Source: CAVSRC01 sp963798195
Lineage (GTDB): Bacteria > Pseudomonadota > Alphaproteobacteria > Rhizobiales > Kaistiaceae
Length of the DNA stretch: 64,000 nt
Assembly: GCA_963798195.1 (NCBI GenBank)
Contig: CAWCSF010000010.1
Coordinates: forward strand, 1 to 64,000
Direction: 5' to 3'
The notes under the pieces are model-generated. The model did not search any database. It had not been told where the DNA came from and saw only the letters and a program-made list of their open reading frames with translations. The position numbers and the translations under genes were made by a program. Shown piece by piece: positions 11,527-19,814 of this stretch (position 1 is the stretch's first letter; each line of letters starts with the position of its first letter).

Positions 11527-11653
11527 ACAGGCCAGAATCAATGTCCGGGCCGAAATTAATCGGGTCGCAAGAAGATTTTGAGACAACGTTGATGGCGTCG
11601 CCAATGGCGGCAGATCCCCCCGCGCTCACGCGCGTTGGAGAGAGAGGACTGCA

Positions 11654-12058
11654 ATGAAGCGGAAGAGTCTGGAGAGGCTAGGGATGGCAATCGCTGCGGC
11701 GGCGATGCTTTCCGGTTCGGCAGAACGGGCCATGAGCCTGGAAATCTCGGCGTCCAATTTCGTTGGAAACCTCAACGGGTACGTGAATGCCGGCGAAATC
11801 GCGTCAGCCAAGGATGCGTTACGGCAGCTGCAAGCATTGTCCGTGGAGCAGATCCAAGTTGGCGGCCGCAGCTATCTGATCGGAGATTTGATCGATATGC
11901 TTGACGATCCGGCTGTGGCCCAGACGGAGCTTGGCGGACTGGTGGCGCTGATTCAAGTCTCCGGAAATGCCTATTTCGTTGCAGGGAATCGGGTTATTAG
12001 CAGCGTCGAGTGGGCCAATTCCTCGCGGGATCTCTTTCCGACGGGGTCTGCCGGCTAG
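11654..12058 (+). CDS. Hypothetical secreted protein
   Basis: A 134-residue protein not recognised as a family. An ATG at 11654 follows a purine-rich GAGAGAGGA. The N-terminus (MKRKSLERLGMAIAAAAML) is a signal peptide. The mature part is helical, with one long mixed segment (EIASAKDALRQLQALSVEQI) and two GG-turn strand motifs. It lies between a surface protein and a glycosyltransferase in the same orientation, so a role at the cell surface is possible but unproven. Confidence 0.5.
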   Translation: MKRKSLERLGMAIAAAAMLSGSAERAMSLEISASNFVGNLNGYVNAGEIASAKDALRQLQALSVEQIQVGGRSYLIGDLIDMLDDPAVAQTELGGLVALIQVSGNAYFVAGNRVISSVEWANSSRDLFPTGSAG

Positions 12059-12088
12059 CCTGTTAGGGGTTAGGCGAAGGGCGCGACC

Positions 12089-14389
12089 TTGCTGACGTTA
12101 ATCTTGCCGGTTCGCGATTGGCCTCAGGAGCGGATCGACCTTTGCCTCAAGAGCTATCAGGACCTCTCCGCCAAGTCGATCAGCGAGATCATTGTCGTTG
12201 ATTTCGGATCGCAAGTACCGGTCTGCATCCCCGAACAAAGCGGTATTCGGCTTCTTCGGCTGGAAGCCCAGACGTGGAGCTTGTCGGAGGCGATAAATGC
12301 TGGCGTCGCGGTAGCAAGTAACGAACTCATCGCCAAGACCGACGCGGATATTCTGATCAGCCGCAACAGTCGAGCCGAGTTCGATGCGGTGGTGCGCACG
12401 GTTGCAAAGCGCGAGGTCGGCGTTGCATTGGCGCAGGCGACCGACCTGCCCGCATCGCTGAGCCCGGCGCAAGCCTACGCGCTGATCGTCGCTGAGCGGT
12501 CGGATCACGATACGGCTGGCCGACTGCGACCCAAGTGGGGCCAAGGTGGACTGGTCTTCTTCACCCGTTCCAACTGGAATGAGGTTGGCGGCTTTGAGTC
12601 GCGCTTCACCGGCTGGGGTAATGAGGACAACGACTTCGCCGAACGCATTGGGCGCGCCGGTCGGCGGGTGATGTGGGCGGACCGGCGAAAGCTGTCGATC
12701 CTGCATATGTGGCATCCGCCGTCTTATGCGGCCACCGGGGTACTCAGCCACCGCCAGCGAAACCAGAAGATAGCCCGTGATGACAAGAGTATCTTCCGGC
12801 CCATGGTGTTCCGGCATTCGAATTTCGCTCACGTGGCGGCGCCGGCCGTTATCAAATCGTTGGCTCCATTGGTGACGCTCGGGATCGCGACGACGGCGCG
12901 CCCGAACCGGAACCGGATGATTACGGAGGCAGTTAATAGCTTCCGTGACCAGATCGACAATGATTTCGAGGTATTGGTCGTCGACAACGGGTCGCCGGAA
13001 GAAGCCACCCGCGGTCTCAAGAGCAGTCTTGGCCGGATTCGATGGGCAAATTCGGTGCGACTAGAGGCGCTGCCGAAAGGCTCAATACCAGCCGCCCGTA
13101 ACGCAATCTCCCGCCTTGCCAGAGGCCGCTATATCTGTGTCGTGGATGACGACGATGTTGCACTCCCGAACCGGCTCGCCGACCACCTCCAGGTTTTTTC
13201 AAAAGATGGCAATGTGCACGGTTCGCACGGGGGCTGGATAGATTTCGACGAATCGACTGGCGTCATCGAGCGCAATCAGGGAAAGCGGAGACTACTTTCG
13301 ACCCTCCTCAAAGGCACCGGCAAGATCACAGCGCACCCGGCCAGCTTTTATCGCGCCGACGTCATGCGGGCGATCCCCTATGATGAGAGCTTTGCACTAG
13401 GATCCGATTTCGACTTGGCGCTTCGGCTCGCCAATAATGGGTTCGAGGTGCCTCATACCAATAGCTATCTGACGCTGCGCCGCTATCACTCCGCCAATGT
13501 AACTATAACCGGGCAGGCCAATCAGGTGTCGAATGGTGTCTCAGCCCGCAGCCGCACGCTGGCCAGCCTCGACTGGCAGCGACTTGGCGGGCTCGAGGAA
13601 GAGGCGAAGAGCCACGACGACGAGGTCTATTGCCGCAACCAGATGTCGATCGACAGCATCGCTGATCTTATCCCAGGTTACTCCGGCGCTTGGCGGATTT
13701 ACGCGCCCATATCGGCTCTTGTTCCACCACACTCGATCTTACCGTCGCCAAACCGAGGCGGACAGGATGCCGCGGCAGCTGAAGGGATTGTGGCGGATGC
13801 GTCCGCTCTAGCGGCAGCCGCGGTCGAACCACTGTGGCCGGAGGAATCAGTGGTGGCTGGAAAAGATTCGCGAGCGGTGCTCCAACAATTGCTAGACATC
13901 GTACCTGGAGATCTCTGTACCCGGCATTCAGGCCTGAACCAGCCGATTTGCTTCCGTTCCGCAAGTCTTGCTGGCCTCAAGCGGGCGCGAAAAGTTAAGA
14001 ACGCTGTTGAGGAGCTGCTGGGGCTTCGTGTCCAGCTTAACTCGGTGCGCCAGGCTCAGATCGATCGAGAGGTGCCCTTCGACTGGAAAGCTATGAGCAT
14101 AAAATCGGGGGAGCGGGTCCTTCAGTCGGCGCCATTTACCGACCTCTCGACGTTGCTAGAGAAGCTTGGTGACTTGAATCCGGATTCCCTGTTGAGGTCC
14201 TCACTTTCAGTCATGTCTGACTATACGCAAAACGGCGAAACGTATTTTCTAGTCACTGGTTCAATCAAAGGCTACGACAATGTGCGTAACTTGGCATTTG
14301 AGCTTGAGCGGCGGTTAAATATTCCGTTCCGACACGTAGCCGCGCAGGGTATTTCTAGCGAGCTCACCCCCAATACGCGTTCCCATTGA
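12089..14389 (+). CDS. Two-domain family 2 glycosyltransferase with unknown C-terminal region
   Basis: A 766-residue protein starting at TTG 12089 behind GAAGGG. Domain one (about residues 1-225) is a GT-A fold with KTDADILIS as the DxD motif and GWGNEDNDFAERI, the GWGxED block of galactosyltransferase-type C-terminal regions. Domain two (about 255-490) is a second GT2 domain: LGIATTARPNRN, VLVVDNGS, CVVDDDD and SFALGSDFDLALRL. Residues about 540-766 match nothing I know. Such tandem GT2 proteins often polymerise alternating sugars of a surface polysaccharide. That activity is inferred. The stop overlaps the start of the next gene (TGATG), so the two are translationally coupled. Confidence 0.75.
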   Translation: MLTLILPVRDWPQERIDLCLKSYQDLSAKSISEIIVVDFGSQVPVCIPEQSGIRLLRLEAQTWSLSEAINAGVAVASNELIAKTDADILISRNSRAEFDAVVRTVAKREVGVALAQATDLPASLSPAQAYALIVAERSDHDTAGRLRPKWGQGGLVFFTRSNWNEVGGFESRFTGWGNEDNDFAERIGRAGRRVMWADRRKLSILHMWHPPSYAATGVLSHRQRNQKIARDDKSIFRPMVFRHSNFAHVAAPAVIKSLAPLVTLGIATTARPNRNRMITEAVNSFRDQIDNDFEVLVVDNGSPEEATRGLKSSLGRIRWANSVRLEALPKGSIPAARNAISRLARGRYICVVDDDDVALPNRLADHLQVFSKDGNVHGSHGGWIDFDESTGVIERNQGKRRLLSTLLKGTGKITAHPASFYRADVMRAIPYDESFALGSDFDLALRLANNGFEVPHTNSYLTLRRYHSANVTITGQANQVSNGVSARSRTLASLDWQRLGGLEEEAKSHDDEVYCRNQMSIDSIADLIPGYSGAWRIYAPISALVPPHSILPSPNRGGQDAAAAEGIVADASALAAAAVEPLWPEESVVAGKDSRAVLQQLLDIVPGDLCTRHSGLNQPICFRSASLAGLKRARKVKNAVEELLGLRVQLNSVRQAQIDREVPFDWKAMSIKSGERVLQSAPFTDLSTLLEKLGDLNPDSLLRSSLSVMSDYTQNGETYFLVTGSIKGYDNVRNLAFELERRLNIPFRHVAAQGISSELTPNTRSH

Positions 14390-15015
14390 TGCGATATTCG
14401 GGTTCTTTCGCGGGAACTTTGGGGGAGACCAGAATTGAGTTGTCCGCGAACAATTATTCGGACGCCTTTCCCCTGTTACGCCGTCTGATTTTTCGCAAAA
14501 TGCCGATCGACTTGCGTTCGCAGGGTTTGGCCTTGGCCTGTGCCGTGCTCACCGATAAGTATTGCGGGGATATTTTCGAGTTCGCCGATATCAAAATCGG
14601 CAATGATTACGCTGAGGCGATCAGAACTATTGTCGGGAGACAATTAAATATCCTCAACGTCGATGGCCTCAACCGAAGTCTGTCGAGCGGAGAGCTTGAC
14701 GTCTGGGCGGGGGAAGCGGGGCGGTCCAACCGCGAGGCTCAACCGTTCGACAATATCCCGATGGCCTGTGTCGAGTGGTCAGGTGATTTCGTCAATTCGG
14801 CGAGCCACTCATCGAAGGGTTTTGTCTTCGGAGCCACCCAGACCAATGCCGCTTTTTTTGCCCATCCTTTGCGGGTTTCCATCGCCGTCGGCCTCCTATT
14901 CGGGCGTGACCGATGTAGAAATCTGTATGTCCCCGCGGACAATACTCCGGCAAAAGAGCAGGATAAGATCCGCGAGGCCCTCAAGATCGTTGGCGTTTCG
15001 CTCGAATTGGTTTGA
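14389..15015 (+). CDS. Hypothetical protein coupled to the glycosyltransferase
   Basis: A 208-residue protein whose ATG overlaps the glycosyltransferase stop codon. It has no signal peptide or membrane helix. Recognisable only as a soluble mixed alpha/beta protein (LANNYSDAFPLLRRLIF-like and GKEQDKIREAL-like helices), it belongs to no family I can name. The tight overlap suggests it works with the glycosyltransferase, perhaps as an accessory or acceptor-handling factor. An alternative TTG start lies one codon upstream (14386). Confidence 0.5.
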   Translation: MRYSGSFAGTLGETRIELSANNYSDAFPLLRRLIFRKMPIDLRSQGLALACAVLTDKYCGDIFEFADIKIGNDYAEAIRTIVGRQLNILNVDGLNRSLSSGELDVWAGEAGRSNREAQPFDNIPMACVEWSGDFVNSASHSSKGFVFGATQTNAAFFAHPLRVSIAVGLLFGRDRCRNLYVPADNTPAKEQDKIREALKIVGVSLELV

Positions 15016-15218
15016 TGACGCCTTGTCCGTCGTCAGGTCAGCTGGCGAAGCTGACGGCGTGGATTAGCGGAGTGTGGGGCGGTCTGTTCGCTGATGTTCT
15101 GCAGCGAGCTTGCGCTGCTGGAGTGGCGCTGCACGATGGTCTTTCACTTGATCCGTCTGCGCTGTCTTATGTTGGCATGGGCCCTTCAGAAGAATGCGCT
15201 TCTTGAGGGGCGTGGCGG

Positions 15219-15440
15219 CTAAGGCTTGGCGGTCACTTCTTCGCCCGCAGCCGTCGACTTGTGCTCCTCGTGACGCTCGGTGCGCGCCAAAGCGTCCTCG
15301 TTCAGTCGTTCAGATGCCTCCTCCAACGCGTGGCTGATGAGCAGCGCGAGATAGTCCAAGCCGCTCCTGGATGCGCGATGCTCCAGATTCTCCAGATTGG
15401 TAGCGATGCTCAGCAACGTCGCTCGATCGGAACGCTTCAT
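15219..15440 (-). CDS. Possible small hypothetical protein
   Basis: The open frame extends upstream to 15596, but the convincing part starts at the ATG complementing 15438-15440. It is a charged, helical protein of 73 residues with SIATNLENLEHRAS and GLDYLALLISHALEEASE. Short proteins with this build are common in rhizobia, but I cannot attach a function. No good ribosome-binding site is visible, so the call is tentative. Confidence 0.4.
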   Translation of the reverse strand: MKRSDRATLLSIATNLENLEHRASRSGLDYLALLISHALEEASERLNEDALARTERHEEHKSTAAGEEVTAKP

Positions 15441-15658
15441 CGGGAACAGCAACTCAGCCTCCCTTTGGGGACATCCAGCGCCCATGATTCTGGGCGCCAA
15501 TGATACAAGCGCGGTTACACTCTCTTGGCGCTTTTGAAATAAAACCATTGTTGTTGGCCTCAAGATCAATGAATACTTAAGTTGCCAAGTCAACAAGCGG
15601 CAGAATTTACAATAGATTTAGAACTCTCGAAACGTCTTCACGCGCACTTTGTCCAGCC

Positions 15659-15790
15659 ATGCGTCTGCTTTGGATTGTCGCTGGCCTGTTTGCCTTCGCA
15701 ACCTGGGACCTCAGTAGGAACCACGGGCGGTTGACGGCATCCGCAGTTCAGGTCACCCGGCAGTTACTCCGGATGGTCGGTCTCGCCTGA
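15659..15790 (+). CDS. Short single-helix membrane peptide
   Basis: A 43-residue frame beginning MRLLWIVAGLFAFATWDLSR. It has a hydrophobic N-terminal helix, then a WD-x-S-x-N-x-G turn and an amphipathic tail (VQVTRQLLRMVGL). The arrangement of helix, aromatic-aspartate and NxG recalls small membrane peptides seen in many Hyphomicrobiales, which have no assigned function. Its 3' end overlaps the 3' end of the HTH frame on the other strand, and at least that frame's C-terminus is doubtful. Confidence 0.45.
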   Translation: MRLLWIVAGLFAFATWDLSRNHGRLTASAVQVTRQLLRMVGLA

Positions 15791-16337
15791 TCCGGACAAG
15801 GGTCGACAAGGCGTTGGAAAATTCAGTTTTCGACCAATGGAGGCAATCTAAGGCAGGCGACAGAACTCTTCTCGCTGGCGGCTCAGACGATTGCAGCCAA
15901 ACTGATTGAGCGATTGCGCTAACATGTGAAGGCGCACGATCAACGCGACGCGTTACAACTGTCCACCCGTGCCACCTCCGAATCGTGTTTGTCGTGATCG
16001 ATGTCGTGGCGACCGGTACTTGGCGGAGCTGATAAGCACGCTCTCCTTCATTGAAGACCACGCCACATTGCTCCAATGCTTTCTGGATTGCGCGGCGCGT
16101 CGCGATGCTGACGGGTGTGCATCCAGTCTCAAAGCACACTAATGTGTGCAAACTTATGCCCGACAAGTCAGCGAGATCACTCTTGCTCAGGCCGAGTCCA
16201 ACGCGCGCAACGCAGCTTTCCTCTTTTGTCAGATCATACGGTCGGCGGTACTGGGGCGAACGACAAACATCAATTCTGATTTTGTCATCCAGACTCGGAC
16301 TGGCCACGCTTGGAGGCCTGCGTTTTGCGGAATGCAT
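15753..16337 (-). CDS. XRE-type helix-turn-helix regulator
   Basis: A 194-residue open frame. Residues about 36-105 form a short HTH protein of the XRE type common in rhizobia: LTKEESCVARVGLGLSKSDL, then SGISLHTLVCFETG, and a closing IQKALEQCGVVFNEGE. Such proteins normally end shortly after this last block, and the following 85 residues look non-native. The true stop may therefore have been lost by an indel near residue 115. Its targets are unknown. The 300 bases downstream on the other side carry no gene. Confidence 0.6.
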   Translation of the reverse strand: MHSAKRRPPSVASPSLDDKIRIDVCRSPQYRRPYDLTKEESCVARVGLGLSKSDLADLSGISLHTLVCFETGCTPVSIATRRAIQKALEQCGVVFNEGERAYQLRQVPVATTSITTNTIRRWHGWTVVTRRVDRAPSHVSAIAQSVWLQSSEPPARRVLSPALDCLHWSKTEFSNALSTLVRIRRDRPSGVTAG

Positions 16338-16910
16338 TCTTTTCCTCCCAGGCTACAGCAGAGGCACTCTCACTGCCTTCTCTTAAAGGTGAGGAGCAGT
16401 AGGCAGGACTGCCAAGTAGGTCGGGCGCACCTGCGCTTCGGCTACAAGGAAAACGGATTGTCGGTTAGCGGTGTGATCGTACGCAAGGTATCCAGTCGAT
16501 ACCTTCAAACGCATCAATCGCGAATGGTGGCACGAAATCAAATGCTGGCTCCTATCAAGGTCAACCTTCACTTCCGCTCGTCCTTTGGAAGGATTCCTGT
16601 GGTACGATGAGATCAACATTCATCTGTTAAGGAACCTTTTGCGGAGCCTTGAACTCGTGAGTCTGGATGGGTGATTGACCCCTGTCACCCGCGCCTGTCC
16701 ATTGTCTGGCAGTGCACGCTGGTCTGGATCTCCCCGCGTCCGCTCAGCCCAAAACGGTTACCTATGGATTGTCTTCGCCTCCACGTCCATTCGAAATGAT
16801 CGCATCACCCAAGATAGGTACGCACTTCACTAAAATTGTAACCGATATTGTAACAGAGTCTTGCGACGCACGGCTGCAAGCTCGAACATTCGGCAAATCG
16901 ACTTCGGGCG
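16338..16910. other. Intergenic stretch without recognisable gene
   Basis: About 570 bases between the HTH gene and the diguanylate cyclase. Overlapping short frames on both strands show no domains. The AT-richer part around 16830-16860 may hold the cyclase promoter. Confidence 0.4.
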
Positions 16911-17708
16911 ATGCGCAACAAAACCAGCCGTTCCGCCCTAACGATAACTCTGGGCGCGGTCGCCGCAGCTGCGGTGTTCGGCCAGGTCTTCTATTGGCTC
17001 GGTGGAGACCAGCTTGGTGTACACCCCCTGATGCTCATGAGCACCGTAACGACAGCCTCAATCCTCGCCCCTGTGCTGTCCACTTTCTGGATGAGACGGG
17101 TCTCTCAGCTCACCATGTCGCGTGACGAACTTGAACATCTTGCATGGACGGACCACCTGACGGGTCTGCCAAATCGGAGGGCCTTCTTTAAATGTGCGGA
17201 TCTGGCTTTTGCAGAAAGGGCACGGAGCGACAAAGCGCTCCTGATGATCGACCTAGACGACTTCAAGGCGATCAACGACACCGCTGGTCACGAAGCCGGT
17301 GATGCGGCTCTGACAACCGTCGCCAACACCATCCGCCAAGTGATTAGAGTTGCCACGAATGGAGAAGGCCTTGTGGCACGGATCGGGGGTGAGGAGTTTG
17401 CGGTCCTTGTCAGGCGAATGCTCTCGGACGAGGTTATCGCGCTAGCCAACCAGATATGCGCGGCAGTGAGACAGTCAACTACCACCTGTGAAGGGCAACA
17501 TATCCGGACGACAGTCAGCGTTGGTATCGGCTTCTGCCTGCCCGATACCACGACTGATGCCGCCCTCCGGGTTGCTGATGAGGCACTTTACTTTGCCAAG
17601 AATAAAGGCCGAGATTGTTGCCACGCGCTTGCGCAAGGAGGCAGTAGGCGGCTCGAGACCATCTCCCGTTCTCATGGCCCCGTTCGTGGACCGTTCCGAG
17701 CGGCCTAA
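16911..17708 (+). CDS. Membrane-anchored GGDEF diguanylate cyclase
   Basis: A 265-residue protein with two N-terminal membrane helices (about 9-30 and 38-60), a short linker and a GGDEF domain from about 75 (HLAWTDHLTGLPNRRAF). The catalytic signature is GGEEF at 159-163, with metal-binding LMIDLDDFKAINDTAGH at 111-127. Such enzymes make c-di-GMP from two GTP. The RxxD inhibitory site is absent (GEGL at the expected place), so feedback inhibition by product is unlikely. No sensor domain lies in the short N-terminus. Its position between exopolysaccharide/adhesin genes and Tad genes fits control of attachment, by inference. Confidence 0.9.
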   Translation: MRNKTSRSALTITLGAVAAAAVFGQVFYWLGGDQLGVHPLMLMSTVTTASILAPVLSTFWMRRVSQLTMSRDELEHLAWTDHLTGLPNRRAFFKCADLAFAERARSDKALLMIDLDDFKAINDTAGHEAGDAALTTVANTIRQVIRVATNGEGLVARIGGEEFAVLVRRMLSDEVIALANQICAAVRQSTTTCEGQHIRTTVSVGIGFCLPDTTTDAALRVADEALYFAKNKGRDCCHALAQGGSRRLETISRSHGPVRGPFRAA

Positions 17709-17770
17709 CCTCGCTTCAGACCGCTGGATGGTGTGCAGAAGACATCCGTTAACTTGACTATTTAATCCAA

Positions 17771-17797
17771 CTGCGGGAGCCGCGGCAGCTCTCGCAG
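17771..17797. terminator. Hairpin downstream of the diguanylate cyclase
   Basis: CTGCGGGAGC and GCTCTCGCAG pair with one mismatch around a 7-base loop, about 60 bases after the stop codon. There is no T-run on the plus strand, so it would be a weak or factor-dependent terminator. Confidence 0.35.
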
Positions 17798-18003
17798 CCA
17801 ATACAGCGTTACGACACGGCGGTAAGCGGCGCGGGCCCCATCCAGCGGTACCCTGGCTTCACGCGGATACTGCGGGGAGTGCCGCCCGATGGTGCAAAGC
17901 GTGACAGAGGGTCCACCGTCGCCAAGCTCGCGGCGGCTCCGAAGCGCAGGCGCCCCCTTGCAGAGATTGCGTGCGGCTATCCAAAGTACTGAATTGCACT
18001 GAG

Positions 18004-18177
18004 CTAGAATAGCTTCCGAGCTGCCACCGCGATCATGGATTTCGCTAGCGCGTTGCCGCGTGTGCTATCCAAACCGCACAAGGCCAAGACAGCGATCCAG
18101 AACATGACGCAGCCGCTCAGGGCCAAGACCCAAAAGGCAATCTTTGGCCAGTCCGGCACACCAAGTCTGCTTGCCAT
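18004..18177 (-). CDS. Small membrane protein
   Basis: A 57-residue frame on the minus strand, MASRLGVPDWPKIAFWVLAL followed by more hydrophobic residues to about position 35, giving one membrane helix with a polar, basic tail ending in KLF. A GGGGGCG sequence six bases before the ATG serves as ribosome-binding site. I do not recognise a family. It is flanked by non-coding DNA, upstream of the Tad genes and divergent from them. Confidence 0.45.
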   Translation of the reverse strand: MASRLGVPDWPKIAFWVLALSGCVMFWIAVLALCGLDSTRGNALAKSMIAVAARKLF

Positions 18178-18567
18178 CAAGCGCCCCCGCGTTGTCCGGC
18201 ATGCGTTTATTTAGCGGAGCCTACTCTTCCCAACCTCGTGTTGACAACAATTGTTAACGGCAACACGCGTGCCCTGAGCGATCCAATCTCAAATCCAGAG
18301 CGGGAGGTGAACACGGCCTCGATCCTCGCATTCGTTTCGGGTCGTATGGCACCGAAGGGCGCCCTTGAGACTGGAAAGGCGCGTCTTGAGCTCCGCCAGG
18401 AAGAGGTCAGCGCCATGCAACAATCCAACACAAGCCATTCGCAAATACCTCAACTTCTCCTCGTTTTCGGCACAGACAGGTAATTCCTCCCCCATAGACT
18501 GACATAGCGCCGCAACGTGTGTTGCGGCGCATGGTCTGAAAGAGGGCCATTTCAGCGGGGGAGAATT
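18178..18567. other. Gap before cpaB, no clear gene
   Basis: Short frames exist on both strands. A minus-strand frame at 18289-18609 includes a helical stretch (ENEEKLRYLRMACVGLLHGA), but it overlaps the cpaB ribosome-binding site and has no start signals. I do not call it. The promoter of the Tad genes should lie here. Confidence 0.35.
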
Positions 18568-19638
18568 TTGTCCAGCGTCTCTCAATCCGTAGCTCCCAAT
18601 TCGTCCCAACCAGTTGCTTCCTTACACGGCGAGAAGGCCGGTTTATCGGGGATCGAACGCCGACGGCACACGCGTATCAAGGTCGACATGCCTTCGGTTG
18701 GCGACCAAGTCGACGTTGACCAGCGACAGGCGGAACGTCGCCACGGAGAGCGTCGCGGCACAAAGGGCCTCGGTTCAAACCTTCAGTGGACTGTTGCTTC
18801 CGGTCGACGTTCGGGGGCGAAGCGCTTCAATGGTTGGCGTCCGCGGATGAAACTGTCTCGCGCCATCCCCCTGGTCCTGGCACTGCTGGCCGGCGGCGCG
18901 GCGGCATATCTCGCCACCAGCCAATCTGAGCAACCGGCGGCGCAGCCCGCCGTTGTGGTCGCCCAGGAAACAACTCGGGTTCTGGTCGCAAGCCGCGCGC
19001 TCGGCGCCGGCGAAAGGCTGTCGCCGAATTCCGTTGCTTGGGAGGAATGGCCGCTAACTGCATTGCAGTCCGACTACATCACCTTGGCGGCGGCACCGGC
19101 TGCAATCACTGATATGTCCGGCTCAATTGTTCGGTCCGAATTTTTCCCTGGCGATCCAATACGGGCGCAGAAGTTGGTGGAAAGTGCCAACAGTTTTCTG
19201 CCCGCCCTTCTTGACGGCGGAAAGCGCGGTGTGTCGGTGGCCATCACTGCCGAGTCAGCGTCCGGTGGCTTCATAAATCCAGGCGACCGCGTCGACGTGG
19301 TTCTAACTCGTCTCCTCTCGTCAGGCGAGAACGGAGTCGTGACGAACTACTCAAGGACAATCCTCCACAGCGTCCAAGTGCTGGCGATAGACGAGCGGCT
19401 CGGCGCGGCTGGGTCTCCTGACGCCTCGGAGAATCTGCGCGCAGACAATTTCTCCGGCCAGGCGATCGCTACGCTGGCGCTCGACGCGAGCGAAGCCGAG
19501 TTGATCGTCAACGCGGGTGCGATCGGAAAGCTATCGCTGTTGCTCCGCTCGGCAATCGATTTGGCGGACAATGACAAGAGTTCCGAGAGCAGCATCAACC
19601 AGGCGATCCGGCTCTCAAGCCCGTTCTGGTCGCGGTAG
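18568..19638 (+). CDS. cpaB: Flp pilus assembly protein CpaB, with possible N-terminal extension
   Basis: From ATG 18847 the protein is a normal CpaB/RcpC of 263 residues: membrane helix (AIPLVLALLAGGAAAYLATS), a SAF domain (VLVASRALGAGERLSPNSV, EWPLTAL), then GKRGVSVAITAES with NPGDRVDVVLT. CpaB acts in the periplasm with the secretin during Tad pilus assembly. An in-frame TTG at 18568 has a far better ribosome-binding site (GGGGGAG at 18557-18563). It would add 93 residues that begin serine-rich and contain ERRRHTRIKVDMPS and RQAERRHGERR. The first resembles the RxxxR entry motif of PilZ domains, but no DxSxxG follows. The long start is therefore preferred on translation signals and the short one on family length. 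Confidence 0.8.
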   Translation: MSSVSQSVAPNSSQPVASLHGEKAGLSGIERRRHTRIKVDMPSVGDQVDVDQRQAERRHGERRGTKGLGSNLQWTVASGRRSGAKRFNGWRPRMKLSRAIPLVLALLAGGAAAYLATSQSEQPAAQPAVVVAQETTRVLVASRALGAGERLSPNSVAWEEWPLTALQSDYITLAAAPAAITDMSGSIVRSEFFPGDPIRAQKLVESANSFLPALLDGGKRGVSVAITAESASGGFINPGDRVDVVLTRLLSSGENGVVTNYSRTILHSVQVLAIDERLGAAGSPDASENLRADNFSGQAIATLALDASEAELIVNAGAIGKLSLLLRSAIDLADNDKSSESSINQAIRLSSPFWSR

Positions 19639-19814
19639 CACGCCTCAATGTCTTGCCGTTCAGTGCCTGAGGACTCCGACGCCCCGGATCGCTCGTCAAG
19701 CGCACGGGCGACACAGGTGTTAATCGGCTGTTGATCAAGAAATGTTAGGCATTGCGCCAACACGGGTCCTTCGTGGCCGTCGCATTTGGCGGCCAGACAG
19801 CAAGTGGGTTCGGC

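Noticed and set aside
18289..18609. 106-codon minus-strand frame before cpaB
   Set aside because: Part of it looks helical, but it overlaps the cpaB translation start region and lacks start signals and homology that I can recognise.
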